From the NCBI GenBank assembly GCA_026120185.1, contig JANUWF010001109.1, positions 4,394,001-4,458,000 on the forward strand: 64,000 nt of DNA, read 5' to 3'. Positions 46,240 to 57,990 of the stretch are shown in pieces. A model generated the notes under the pieces. The model saw nothing but the letters and a program-made list of their open reading frames with translations, ran no database searches and was not told the DNA's origin. Position 1 is the stretch's first letter, and each line of letters starts with the position of its first letter. This DNA comes from Voacanga thouarsii (taxonomy: Eukaryota > Streptophyta > Magnoliopsida > Gentianales > Apocynaceae). Made by a program: the position numbers and the translations under genes.

Positions 46240-47248
46240 TGAGACTCCACTTCATCATGGAGGTCAAGATCAAGGAAGGAGAGGCGTGACCATGTAAGGA
46301 TAAAGACCGATGACAAGATCTAGGTCTATAAAGCTTTAAGATGAGTTTCAATTGCTCATAAAAACCATACTTGAGGATGGAAGAGGGTTGGAAGGTAGAG
46401 GAAGTTAGCCAATAGTTTATTTTGATGACTATCCAAGAAGGACCCCAACAAGAACTCAAGCTGGCAATAAAAATGGACGAAACTCGACCAAAAATGAAGC
46501 CTCCAGCGGACGCCCGGCGCCGACCCCAAGCAGCCAAACTGGTGCCGGCTTCATTCTGGCACACGACTAGCCAAGACAATGCCTAATCGGCGCTGGCTTG
46601 AGAGCCCTAGCCGAAGTCGGCTCCAGCCTGTCAGTTGCCCCGCATTTTTTATATTTTCTCTGATTTTCTCCATTTTAAATGTTTTGTAAAGACCTATTAA
46701 GATCCTAAATTGTACTAGAACCTCAAGGATTACTTAGCTAGGGTTAGGGTAGTATAAATACAACCTTTAGTGATTTGACAACACAATACACACACTTTAA
46801 TTCAAATTTGAAGAGAAAATCTTGAGAGGCCCTAGCCTCCTTATTCATCTTGTTCAAGACCATGCTTAAGGCTTAGTCCTCCTTATGAATGAGTCTATAA
46901 ATCTTTTGGATAATCCAATATAATTTCTTTGAATGGGTCTTAGTTGCTTTGCTCTTCTAAAGTTTGTTTGAATTCCATTATTTGGGTGCTTATTTTCCCT
47001 ATTCTTTTGTTCTTGTTTGCCTTTGTTGCTTCAAGGATATTGGAGTGAGATTATAGTATAAATTTCTACTATTCTTGAGGGTCTTTGAAGCTTAGTTCTT
47101 CAAGGATTTGATAGAGGGTAGGTTGTTATTTCATTTTCTCCTTTTTGTCTCAAGAAAAATCTCTGTTTTGGTCTCATTGATTGAGTTGAACTCATAACCA
47201 ACTAAACCACCCACAACACCAAGAAAAAACCCACTCAAGATCATATCA
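46240..47248 (+). repeat. 5' LTR of gypsy 46240-54004
   Basis: It starts TGAGACTCCACTTCATCATG and ends GATCATATCA. A GCCGGC/GGCGCC-rich cluster at about 46500-46630 lies upstream of a TATAAATA box near 46750. Confidence 0.93.
46750..46757 (+). promoter_or_regulatory. TATA box of gypsy 5' LTR
   Basis: TATAAATA in the context GGGTAGTATAAATACAACC; the same box occurs in the 3' LTR (as TATAAATATAACC near 53511) and in the relic at 19326. Confidence 0.65.
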
Positions 47249-47255
47249 AAGAGTT

Positions 47256-47267
47256 TGGTATCAAAGC
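47256..47267 (+). other. Primer-binding site, initiator tRNA-Met type
   Basis: TGGTATCAAAGC, eight bases (47249-47255 between) after the LTR, differs by one base from the plant initiator tRNA-Met complement TGGTATCAGAGC. Confidence 0.8.
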
Positions 47268-48165
47268 AAGGAAAGCATCGATTCCAATCAAAGCTTGGAA
47301 GCTAGAAAAGGAGCCCTACAAAGTTGAAGAAAAAGAAAATAGAAAAAATCCTGTAACTCAAAAATATGCTCCAAAAAGGTCATGAAATTTTCGGTATATC
47401 TTGATTTTTCTTTTGAGAAATTGCTCCTTGATGTTAATATAATCATTGGGAACAAATTTTTCTTGTGTTTGTGGTGAAAATTGGCTTGAACATGGGTGAA
47501 AATGTGGGTTGTTCTTTAGTGATTGGATTGCATCCAAGGTGTTTGATAAAAGTCCCATGAGAATGTTTTTTTGCTATAGTTGGGAACTTTGATTCTTAAT
47601 TTTCATTCCTTGGGATATTGGGACTTATTATATCACTCTATTGTTGAATTTCATACTCATTGAACTCAATTTTACTAGTATACACTTGTGATCATCTTGT
47701 TCTTCATAATCCTAATCTACTTGTTCTTGTTTCTTTGTTCTTGCTAACTTTTGCTAGTTTTATAGTTAGAAGTATTTCTTTGTGTGTCTAAGTGTTTATT
47801 CTTATGTTGATTATGTCCACATTTCTTGAAATTTTTAATTAAAACTTGTTTGTTTGAGGTGCCCAACAAGTGTTTGTTGAAATTCCCCTAAGGCCCCGTA
47901 ATTGAAAAATTCTTTTGATTTGTGTGATTCACTAAGTTGGACTAAATCTTTAACTATTGGGGATAATTGGGATTGAACAAGAAGGTTTGAGTATTGAGAA
48001 AAAGGTAAGAGGGTGAGCTTAATTACTAAAAGAGCCTAAGAGAGCAAACACGAGCGTGGAGTAACCAATCCTTGAGAGTCAACACGCAAGGAAGCGAAGT
48101 GAGAAATTATTTTTCTTCCTAATCTCTTTTGTTTTGTAGGTATAAATAAATAAATTTTCCACCAC
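47268..48165 (+). other. Non-coding leader of gypsy element
   Basis: About 0.9 kb of T-rich sequence between the primer site and the first gag ATG; no domain on either strand. Confidence 0.6.
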
Positions 48166-49460
48166 CATGGCCCATGATCAAAAGATTTCTAGGCCTAACC
48201 CAAGTGCATCTAATAGACCTCAAGAAGAACCAATTGATGCTAGGGTTTTGCATGATGACTTGCAAGCAATGATGAGGACTATTCAAAGTGAGTTTCAAAA
48301 CATGACAAGGGAATTGATAAATCATCTTGGACAATCTTCTACCGTCGCGTAAAAGAGAAGCCAAGAGTGATTTGAAGTACCTAGTCCTAGGATGAGGGAT
48401 TGTGATACTCATACTCTTCCGTTAAATGCTCAACAAGGGGAAGAGTAGGATGAGCAATTAATCGAGGGATTCCAACAAGCTCCTATGAGGGGGGGAAGGC
48501 ATGGAATGAGAGGAGGACGAGGTAGGGGTTAAGGAAGGAATGGTGGGAACAACCTAAGGGGGTTAGAAAGAGAGTTTGAGGGAGTTGATGAATGGTATGA
48601 GGGGGAACAAGTTGAAGCCTTGGGGGAACACAATAGATGATGGGGTAACAGAGGAGGTAGGAAGGAAGGAAATGATGAGGAGAGGGAGTTGAACCACATT
48701 AAATTGAAAGTGGCCACATTCTATGGCAAGAGTGACCCCAAAGCATATTTCGAGTGGGAGAGCAAGATGGAGATCTTCCTAGAAGTCATACCTATAGTGA
48801 GGTCAAATGTGAGATTGACTATCTTAGGATTTTCGGAGTATGCTTTGGTTTGATGGGAGCAAGTTAGTACACAAATGAGACAAATGGGAGTGAAAACCAT
48901 GGCTAGTTAGAATTTGTTAAAAGATATGATGAGGGCATACCACACCATTACTATAATGATCTTTACTAAAGGCTTCAATCACTTAAGCAAAGGAACAAGA
49001 GTGTGAAAGATTACCATAAAGAGATGGAAGTAGTGTTAATGAGAGCTCAAATCAATGAGGATCCTAGAGCAACAATGACAAGATTCTTGGGAAGATTAAA
49101 TAGGGAAGTTGTCAATTTGGTAGAATTGCACCTCTATGAATGGTTGGAGGACATGGTACATACTACTATGAAGATTGAGAGGCAAGTAAAGAGGAGGACA
49201 TTTATTAGACCACCACTTCCAAACCCCAATTACTAGCAAGATGCCAATTAAAAAGGATGAAGCCCCTAAGTCATTCTAAAGGGACTTCAACAAATCAAGG
49301 GAGGCTTGAAACCCTAGAAAGAATTGGAAGCCTAGGGAGGATTGGAAACCTAGGGAATGTTGGAATAAGGACAAGGGAAAAGCCACAAAGGAATAGTGAT
49401 ATTAAGTGTTTTAAGTGCTTTGGATATGGACATACTTCCCATAAGTGTTCGAGCAAGAGA
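48166..49460 (+). pseudogene. gag of gypsy element, broken
   Basis: ATG 48166 starts MAHDQKISRPNPSASNRPQ, open to 48351. Stops and frame changes follow through an Arg/Gly-rich stretch. Gag blocks include KLKVATFYGKSDPKAYFEWE near 48710-48750, then RLTILGFSEYALV, and the open piece 49003-49236 (KDYHKEMEVVLMRAQINEDP and RFLGRLNREVVNLVEL). The CCHC zinc knuckle CFKCFGYGHTSHKC at 49407-49448 is intact (spacing C-x2-C-x4-H-x4-C). Gag packages the element RNA. Confidence 0.9.
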
Positions 49461-50243
49461 ACGATGTATACTAACCCCTATGGTGAAGTCTCTACCAACG
49501 AAGGAGAAGAGGGAGAAAGGTACCAAGAAGACCAAGAGAGAAATGGAGATAAGGAAAGTGATGAAGGGGAAGTTGTTGGTCAAGAATACTCTTTAGTAGG
49601 AGTCACAAGAAGGTTATTGAATTCCCAAGCCATTGAAGATCAAGATCACCAACAAAGAGAGAATATTTTCTACGCTAGGTGTCTAATTAACAAGACCCCT
49701 TGTAATGTCATTGTGGATAGTAGGAGTTGCACTAACGTGATTAGTGCAAACTTAGTTGAGGAATTGAACATGAATTGGATTAAACACCCCAAATTCTACA
49801 AATTGCAATAGTTGAACGATAGCGGGGAAATGAGAGTAAATAAACAAGTTTTGGTGTCTTTTGAGATGGGAAAGTATAAGGATAATGTGCTATGTGATGT
49901 GGTACCCATGCAAGTGGGTCACTTACTCATAGGGAGGCCTTGGCAATACGATAGGCATGTAAAGTATGATGGGAGGAAGAATACTTATTCCCTATTCAAG
50001 GAGGGAACTAAGTTTACCCTCACTCCCATGGCCCCTAGTGAGGTAAACAAAGATCAAAGAATCATGAAGGAGAAAGAAAAGAAGAAGGGAGCGCAAGATG
50101 TCAAACAAAAACAAGAAATTGAGAGAAAAGAACAAGAAAGGAAAGAAAAAGAGTTGAGAGATAGAATGAACAAAGAAGTACCTTTGACGATCAATGATAT
50201 GAGTAAGGACAAGAGAGGGGAGGTAAAAGAAGAGTGAATTACT
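49461..50243 (+). pseudogene. Protease region of gypsy element
   Basis: Following the zinc knuckle is an acidic stretch, then ARCLINKTPCNVIVDSRSC and TNVISANLVEELNM (about 49675-49770). The D-S/T-G active-site loop reads DSR, so the enzyme should be inactive. The next block (49812-50237), VNKQVLVSFEMGKYKDNVLC then DVVPMQVGHLLIGRPWQYDR, is the second half of the protease domain, after a stop at 49809. A Lys/Glu-rich linker leads to the RT. Confidence 0.85.
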
Positions 50244-51710
50244 TTGCAAAAAAAAAGTGAGGTCATAGAGGTTATAGAAGCTAATGAATTCGTTATTTTT
50301 CTTTTATGCAAAGGTTCTTATATTTCTACTAATGATTCTACATTATTTTTGCCTAATGAAATTGCAACTATTCTTCAAGAATTTGAAGATGTTTTCTCAA
50401 ATGAAGTGCCCAAGGGACTACCACCCATAAGAGGGATTGAGCATCAAATCGACTTTGTGCCCAGAGCTGTCATCCTCAACCAACCGGCATATAAAAGCAA
50501 CCCGGAGGAGTCCAAGGAATTGCAAAAAACAAGTAGAGGCATTACTTGAGAAGGAACATGTGAGAGCGAGCCTAAGCCCATGTGCGATTCCGGTTCTCTT
50601 GGTGCCCAAAAAGGATGGGACATGATGTATGTGCGTGGATTGTCACGCTATCAACAACATCACGGTAAAGTATCGATATCCCATTCCTAGGCTAGATGAC
50701 TTGTTTGATGAGCTATTTGATGCGTGTATTTTCTCTAAAATTGATTTGAAATCCGGTTATTACCAAATTAGAATGAGAGAGGGGGATGAATGGAAAATGA
50801 CTTTTAAAACCAAACAAGGGTTGTATTAGTGGATTGTCATGCCCTTTAGATTGTCTAATGCTCCTAGTACTTTCATATGATTAATGCACCATGTTTTGAG
50901 AGAATTCATTGGAAAATTTGTTGTTGTGTACTTTAATAATATATTAATTTATAGCAAATTATATGTGGATCATTTGAATCATGTTCAAAGTGTACTTATT
51001 GCCCTACAAAAAGAGAGATTGTATGCTAACCTTGAGAAGTGCACTTTTTGTTTAGAGAGGATTACATTCTTTGAGTATATTATGAGTGCCAAAAGGATTG
51101 AGGTTGATGAGGGAAAAGTAAAAGTAATCCAAGATTGGCCCACCCCTACCACCATTACCCAAGTCCGTAATTTTCATAGGCTAACTAACTTCTATAGGAG
51201 GTTCATCCAAAATTTTAGCACCATAATAGCCCCTCTAATCGAAGTGGTAAAAAAAAAAATGGGATTTAGGTACGAGGAAGCCTAACAATAAGCCTTTCAA
51301 TCCCTCAAAGACAAATTGAGCCAAGCTTCAATTCTTATTCTTCCTAACTTTGAGAAGGCATTTGAGATAGAGTGTGATGCAAATGGGGTGGGAATAGGTG
51401 CAGTCTTAACCCAAAATAGAAAACTCATTGCATACTTTAGTGAGAAATTATCCAGGAAGGCCCTCAATTACTCTACCTATGACAAAGAGCTTTTTGCCTT
51501 GGTGAGAACCCTAGAATATTGGCAACACTATCTTTTACCAAGAGAGTTTGTCATTCATACTGATCATGAAACCTTTAAACACCTCAAAAGCCAACAAAAT
51601 TTGAACAAGAGGTATGTAAGGTAGATGGAGTTTATTGGGACATTTCCTTATGTCATTCAATACAAGAAAGATAAGGAAAATGTAGTAGCAGATGCACTAT
51701 CTTGAAGGTA
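50244..51710 (+). pseudogene. Reverse transcriptase-RNase H of gypsy element
   Basis: Pieces in order: EVPKGLPPIRGIEHQIDFVP (50406-50465); LLEKEHVRASLSPCAIPVLL then VPKKDGT (to 50622); [20 protein letters not shown] and [20 protein letters not shown] (50641-50790); FIGKFVVVYFNNILIYSK (about 50905-50958), where the YxDD box is YFNN, losing both catalytic Asp; then FYRRFIQNFSTIIAPLIE. RNase H begins [17 protein letters not shown] and continues [33 protein letters not shown] and VVADALS. Frame changes occur near 50525 and stops at 50625, 50827, 50878, 51283, 51622 and 51703. Confidence 0.93.
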
Positions 51711-51756
51711 GGCACTACTAAACTTTTTAGATGCTAAACTTCTTGGTTTTGAACTT

Positions 51757-52949
51757 GTGAAGGATTTGTATGTTGATGATGAGAAGTTTGGAGATATTTT
51801 TCATACTTGTGAGAAAAGTGCATTGGCTAAATATTATAGGCATGATGGTATTTTGTTTAGGGAGGTAAGGCTTTGTGTACCAAAGGGTTCTATTAGGGTG
51901 TTGCTAGTTATGAAGGCCCATAGTGGGAGACTAATGGGGCATTTTGGTGTTTAAAAACCTTAGGCATCCTTAAGGAAAATTTCTTTTGGCCAAAAATGAG
52001 AAGGGATGTGGAGAAATATTGTTTTCAATGCATTATTTGTAGGCAAGCTAAGTCTAGATCTCTTTCACATGATTTTTATACTCGTTTGCCCACACCTAAT
52101 ATGTCTTGGGTTGATATTTCAATGGACTTCATCTTAGGATTGCCTAGGTTCAAGGGGGGTAAGGACTCCATATTTGTGATTGTTGATCGATTCTCTAAAA
52201 TGGCTCATTTTGTGGCTTGTTCCAAGACTAATGATGCGTCCTATATTGCAGATTTATTCTTTAAGGAAGTGGTAAGAATGCAAGGGATTCCAAAGACTAT
52301 TGTCTCGGATAATGATACTAAATTCCTTAGCTATTTTTGGAGAGTTTTATGGAATAAACTTGGTACTAATCTCTTGTTTTCCACAGCTTGTCATCCTCAA
52401 ATGGACGGACAAACAGAGGTGGTCAACTGAACACTCACCCAACTCTTGCAGACCATAATTAACAAGAACTTGAAAAATTAGGAAGAGTGTTTGCCACACA
52501 TTGAGTTTGCTTACAATAAGGCTATTCATTCGACCACTTCTTATTCTCTTTTTGAAATTGTATATGGTTTTAATCCTCTAACTCCTTTAGATTTGGTTCC
52601 TTTACCTATAGGTGAATGGTTGAACCTCGATGGAGTTAAGAATGTGAAAATGGTGAAGGCACTCCATGAGAAAGTAAAGGTAACCATTGTAAAACGAAAT
52701 GAAGAGATCGCCCATAAGCACAATCAAGGAAGGAAAAATGTGTCATTTGAGTAGGGCGATTGGGTATGGGTGCACCTTCGCAAAGAGTGATTTCCCACGC
52801 AATGACAGAGCAAACTAGATCTAAAGGAGAATGGTCCATTTCAAGTTCTCACCAAAGTTGGAGATAACGCTTATAAGATAGATTTACCCAGTGAGTATCA
52901 TGTTAGCACCACTTTTAATGTTAGTGACCTCTCTCTCCCTTTAATGTAG
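51757..52949 (+). pseudogene. Integrase of gypsy element
   Basis: The zinc module spans 51895-52055 ([10 protein letters not shown] with a stop after GV, then [11 protein letters not shown]). The core frame 51996-52430 carries the D-D-E triad: Asp in SMDFILGLP at 52125, Asp in VSDNDTKF at 52308 and Glu in DGQTEVVN at 52416, with 60 and 35 residues between. After a stop at 52428, FAYNKAIHSTTSYSLFEIVY and, after another, GDWVWVHLRKE, ENGPFQVL and TFNVSDLSLPLM lead to a stop at 52947. The catalytic core is the least damaged part. No chromodomain follows. Confidence 0.92.
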
Positions 52950-52982
52950 ATGATGGCAATGATTCGAAGATGAATCTTTTTC

Positions 52983-52995
52983 AAGGAGGGGGAGA
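52983..52995 (+). other. Polypurine tract of gypsy element
   Basis: AAGGAGGGGGAGA directly before the 3' LTR, the plus-strand priming site. Confidence 0.88.
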
Positions 52996-52998
52996 TGA

Positions 52999-54004
52999 TG
53001 AGACTCCGCTTCATCATGAAGGTTAAGATCAAGGAGGGGGAGGCGTGACCATGCAAGAACAAAGACCGATGACAAGATCTAGATCCAAGAAGCTTCAAGA
53101 TGAGTTTTAATTGCTCATAAAACCATGCTTGAGGATGCAAGAGGGTTGAAAGGTAGAGGAAACTAGCCAAGAGTTCATTTTAATGACTATCCAAGAAAGA
53201 CCCCAACAAGAACTTAACCCGGCAACAAAGACGGACGAAACTCGACCAAAAAGAAGGCCTCCAGCGGATGGCCAGTGCCGGCCCCAAGCAGCCGAACTGG
53301 CGCCGACTTCATTCTGGCACACGACTGGCCGAGACAGCGCCTAACTAGCACTGGCTTAAGGGCCCTAGCCAGCGCCGACTCCAGCCTATCAGTTGCCCAG
53401 CGTTTTTTATGTTTTCTCCGATTTCTCTATTTTAAATATTTTGTAAAGACCTATTAAGGTCCTAAATTGTATTAGAACCTCAAGGATTACTTAGCTATGG
53501 TTAGGGTAGTATAAATATAACCTTTAGTGATTTAACAACACAATACACATACTTTAATTCAAATTTGAAGAGAGAATCTTGAGAGGCCCTAGCCTCCTTG
53601 TTCATCTTGTTCAAGACCATACTTAAAGATTAGTCCTCCTTATGAATGAGTCTATAAATCTTTTGGATAATCTAATGTGGCTTCTTTGAATGGGTCTTAG
53701 TTGCTTTACTCTTCTAAGGTTTGTTTGAATTTCATTATTTGGGTGCCTATTTTCTCTATTCTTTTGTTCTTGTTTGCCTTTGTTGCTTCAAGGATATTAG
53801 AGTGAGATTATAGTAGAACTTTCTACTATTCTTGAGGGTCTTTGAAGCTTAGTTCTTTAAAAGTTTGATAGAGGTAGGTTGTTATTTCATTTTCTCCTTT
53901 TTGTCTCAAGAAAAATCTCAATTTTGGTCCCATTGGTTGAGTTGAACTCATAACCAATTAAACCACCCACAACACCAAGAAAAAGCCCACTCAAGATCAT
54001 ATCA
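52999..54004 (+). repeat. 3' LTR of gypsy 46240-54004
   Basis: It starts TGAGACTCCGCTTCATCATG and ends GATCATATCA. Only scattered differences from the 5' LTR are visible. A TATA box is near 53511. Minus-strand ORFs at 52898-53322 are chance frames. Confidence 0.93.
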
Positions 54005-54363
54005 CTTGTTTTTACTAGATAATTTCCCCTTTTTTTTAATGAATATCTTACCTAGATTATTCCTCTAACGTTAGTATCTCCCCTTTCCTACTGGAGGTGA
54101 AAGTCAATTCTTTGATCCTACAAAATAGAAGAAGATGGGATTCCAAAATCAGACAAAATTAGCGTAAATACGAAATTTTGGTGATGGAATTTAAAATAAA
54201 AGAGAGATTTGTAATGTAAAACCAATATATTAAGAATTGAAATTGTGTAACAAAATAAATTAAAATTTGATATGGAATTGAAATGATGTACTAAGATGGT
54301 AATAATCCCTTGCCATAAACCATATAAATTGAAAATGATTTTAAATCAGGATGAAAATCTTGC
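54005..54363. other. CACTA interior between gypsy insertion and TNP2 gene
   Basis: Non-coding, AT-rich sequence downstream of the TNP2-like stop codon; no structure seen. Confidence 0.55.
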
Positions 54364-57300
54364 CTAATCACTAGAATCATCCTCTAATAAATATTCCTCG
54401 TCATCCGCTAAGGTATCGCTATTCATTTCCCATTCAACTTCATATTTTTATTTATTTAGAGGAGAATTTTCATCTCCTATTAGAGTTTGGTCTTGAACAT
54501 CCAATGGTTCATTCATACCAGACTCATATGCTAAGTTGCCAAGATTAACTACTAATGATATGTGTACTTCGTTTGTACCATCTACTTCTTCCTGATAAGT
54601 TATGTCAACCACGGGTTCATCTATTATGTGTCGAGCTTTGGTTTTTCAAACTGCCAAGTAATTAGATCTTGGCCTCTTACTTCTTGGATATGATGCAAAA
54701 TACACTTGGCTAGCTTGTTGAGTTAGAACAAATGGATCGTAGTTAGGGTAGTTCTTTTTGTGGTTAATATCAACAAGATTATACTACAGATGTACTCTAA
54801 TTCTATGATTCAATGTTTGATCAAACCGATGACATTAAAAAGAACGCTTTGCTTTGGATTACTAGGAAGTTGCACTTCGATAATCTTATTCAACACCTCA
54901 TAGTAACTAGGCCCTGATGCATCATTTCCAATCCCTTTCATGCACACACCACTGTGTACTATTTTCTTTCTGTTTGCATAATCGTTAGTGTAAAAGTAGT
55001 AGCCATTAGCTATGTACCCACTAAATGATTTCACTAGCCTTGACAGACCCCGAGCAAAGTTACTTACGTATTCATTTGTAATCATATTTTCCAGATCTTG
55101 TACCTAAAAAAAATTGAAATAAACAGATGTTATGTAGAATGAAAATTTGCAGCATTACTGAATTTCCTTATGAGAGGAGTTCCAAATATAAGTTAGCAAC
55201 TTATTTAACTTACATATCCATTAAACTATTCTATAAATTCTTGGCCTATTCTTCTATTGATTTCCACCTTTGATGTACTTGGAGCCAATCTTCATAAGTG
55301 TACTGTGAATTTCCTATATTAAGTTAGAAGTATGAATTGCCCAATTAATCACACTCCTACAACTATTACTAAAATAGTTATAAATTCATAAAACATACTC
55401 AATGTATGGTTGTACTTCCTCACAATTAAGTAACATGCAATTTCTTATTGTATTAGATTCTTTAGAGGTAAGGAATCGGGTTCGAATCCTTCCTACTACC
55501 TTTTCTTGAACATTACAAATTGACAACACGGGTCTTTGCACCCTTTCCAAGCATTCTCTTAAAATAATAAGAGAACAAAGTCGAAGCTTTTTCAATAAGA
55601 TAAGTATTACAAATTGATCCTTCAACTTTAGCTTTATTTTTCACCTTAATTTTCAAAAAATGCAAAAATCTGTCATCGTACAAATTTCAATAACAGTCAC
55701 ATATGCACATATTGTATGACAAGAAATGAATTAGAATGAATGATTAGATTAGATTATCTTTCAAATGGATACATCCATCTATATTGAACAAGTCCACAAA
55801 TTCTTGCTTCGTAAGGTAAATAAATTTATAAGTGTTCCATTATATTAAAGAATCTCAATGCAAATATCTTTTCCAACTTACACAAGAACAAAGGTATGTC
55901 GGACTCCAATTTGGCCATATAAGTTACACTCGACTTAGGGAGAGCATGGATTCCGATAAAAAAGACTTAATTTCATTAAAACCCCTCATATATTAGAAGG
56001 AAGAAATTCCTTCAAGGTAATGGGAAGTAATCTCTCTATGAATATGTGGCAATAATGTGATTTCATACCAGATAACTTCAACTCATTCAAATCAACACAT
56101 CGTCCCATGTTCGAAGCATATCCATTTGGGAGTTGCAATCCTTTCAACTAGTCAAGTAAAAAGCTTCTTTTGTTCTGTTGTCAATGAGTAGCAAACTTTA
56201 GGTATAGACACATTTCCACTTTCCACATCTAAGGTGTGTAGCTCTGGCCTATGACAATAAATTTTCAAATCACATCTAACCTTTAAATTGTCTTTTGATT
56301 TGCCTTTTACTTCCATAACTATGTTTATAATATTATCAAATACATTCTTCTCATTGTGTATTACATCTATATTATGCCAGACCAAATTTATACATCAATA
56401 TGTCAAATCCCATAAAATACTCCTTTTTGCCCAATTGTAATATATACTCCTACCATCACTCCTTCTAAATTCTTTCCCTGTTTCTATCATTTTTTCATAA
56501 TGAGATACACTACCCCAAATTTCTTCACTAGTAGGGTATTGGATAGGTTGTGATGTCTTAGAGCCTCTGTCCTTCCTAAACAATCTTATATCCCTCCAAT
56601 AAGAATGATTCGATGGCAAGAAACGACGGTGACAGTCAAACCATGATTATTTCTCACCATTTTGTAGATGAAATGACTTTGTATAGCCCATACAATATGG
56701 ACAAGCTAACCTCCCAGCTGTGTTTCACCCACTCAACAAGTCATATGCATGAAAATTATTAATAGTCCACAAAAGCGTCGCCCGTATTTGAAAGTTTTGT
56801 TTCTTCGATATGTCATAAGTGGTGACACTTGCAAACCACAATTAGGTTAATTCATCTATCAAGGGTTGTAGATAGACATCCATCTTATGCTTTGGATTCC
56901 TCGGGCCCGGGATAATGACTGTTAAAAATAAGACCGGATCCTTCGTACACATCCATAGAGGAAGATTATATGGTGTGATAATGACTGGCTAGGAAGAGTA
57001 TTGCTTACCCATCATCCCAATTGGTGAGAATCTGTCTATACATAAACCAAGTTTGACATTCCATACTTGTTTTGCAAATTCAAGATGCATCCTGTCAAAG
57101 TGTTGCCATGCTTCACTATCACGACGATGACTCATGATGCCTTTCTCCGGTCTGCACTTAACATGCAATCTCATGTGTTTAGCTGTTATTTTAGAAGTAT
57201 ACAACATTTGTAGCATCAATGTTATCATGAAATAATATATCTTGAATGAAATTTCCCTCCTACTTGTGTTTTTCCCAACCTTTTTCTGTGTATATCAAGG

Positions 57301-57990
57301 ATGGCCACAAAATTTGTACTCTTTACAATTCATGTCATCTTCCTAGTAAAGCATGCATCCATTGAAGCATACATCTATTTTTTGTACTGACAAACCTAAC
57401 CCACCCACTAGTTTTTTCATCTGATAGAAATCATCAGGAATATTATTACTATTAGGCACAACCTCTTTTATCAATTGCACAACTTCATTACAAGCTTTCC
57501 GCGAGAGGTTATTTTCAAACTTAATGTTTAATAACCATGCAGCAAGTGAAAACTATGAATGAGAGGTGCAACCATCCCATACAGGAGTTTTTGCAGCCAT
57601 CAACATATCATAAAACTTTTGTGCTTCCCCATTAGTGGTTTATTTAACATTTTCTGCTAATGGAGGTTTAGGGGGGAAGTCAGGACTTGCTACTTCTAAA
57701 ACCATTTCTTGAAATGAATTTCCTGGATGTGACTCAAAATCTAGAATTAAGGTAGATACACTTGAGATATACTCATATGGCTCACCATGACATGTCCTCC
57801 AGTAATAATTAGCCACAAATCTAAACTTTTATAGGGGGAGCTTAACTTATGCTAGGTCTAAATAGTTTTTATTCTTGCACTTTGCACAAGAACATTTAAT
57901 TACACTTGATATTTCATTTGATAAGGCAGATGCCAAAAAACTTTAACCCCTTCCTCAAATCTAATAGTAAGTCCTTTTACACTGGAAGCA
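54364..57990 (-). pseudogene. TNP2/TnpD-like transposase gene of CACTA
   Basis: The catalytic protein of CACTA elements, on the minus strand. N-terminal blocks near 57900 read KCSCAKCKNKNYLDL and ANYYWRTCHGEPYEYIS (transposase-associated zinc region). Near 57440-57240 are IPDDFYQMKKLVGGLGLSVQ, GCMLY and EDDMNCKEYKFCGHPRYTQK. The TNP2 core follows: MSHRRDSEAWQHFDRMHLEF (57180-57090), LGLCIDRFSPIGMMGKQYSS, GPRNPKHKMDVYLQPLIDEL (about 56900), LLSGWNTAGRLACPYCMGYT (about 56710), HRRFLPSNHSYWRDIRLFRK (about 56600), YYNWAKRSILWDLTY, and HNIDVIHNEKNVFDNIINIV (about 56370). DUF4218- and DUF4216-type tails lie at 55625-54810 (YVSNFARGLSRLVKSFSGYI, then YYFYTNDYANRKK). An acidic C-terminus ends at TAG 54366-54364. 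In-frame stops near 57830, 57643, 57560, 57345, 56845, 56645 and 56400 show it is dead. Confidence 0.88.

Larger units (their letters stand above)
46240..54004 (+). mobile_element. Full-length Ty3/gypsy chromovirus-type element
   Basis: About 7.77 kb with LTRs at 46240-47248 and 52999-54004, an initiator-Met primer site, and gag, protease, RT, RNase H and integrase in gypsy order, then a polypurine tract. The LTRs align closely along their full length. The RT and integrase blocks resemble the Reina branch of chromoviruses; no chromodomain was recognised after the integrase. The expected 5-bp duplication was not found (AATTA on the left, CTTGT on the right). It is inserted in the CACTA between its two genes. 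Confidence 0.93.

Noticed and set aside
46193..46579. 128-codon minus-strand ORF across the gypsy LTR start
   Set aside because: It crosses the insertion boundary and its LTR part is open by composition; similar frames appear at 53107-53322 and, in the relic, on the other strand.
48166..52949. Integrated pararetrovirus as an explanation for the zinc knuckle and RT
   Set aside because: Paired LTRs, primer site, polypurine tract and a D-D-E integrase show a gypsy retrotransposon; no movement-protein or coat region is visible.
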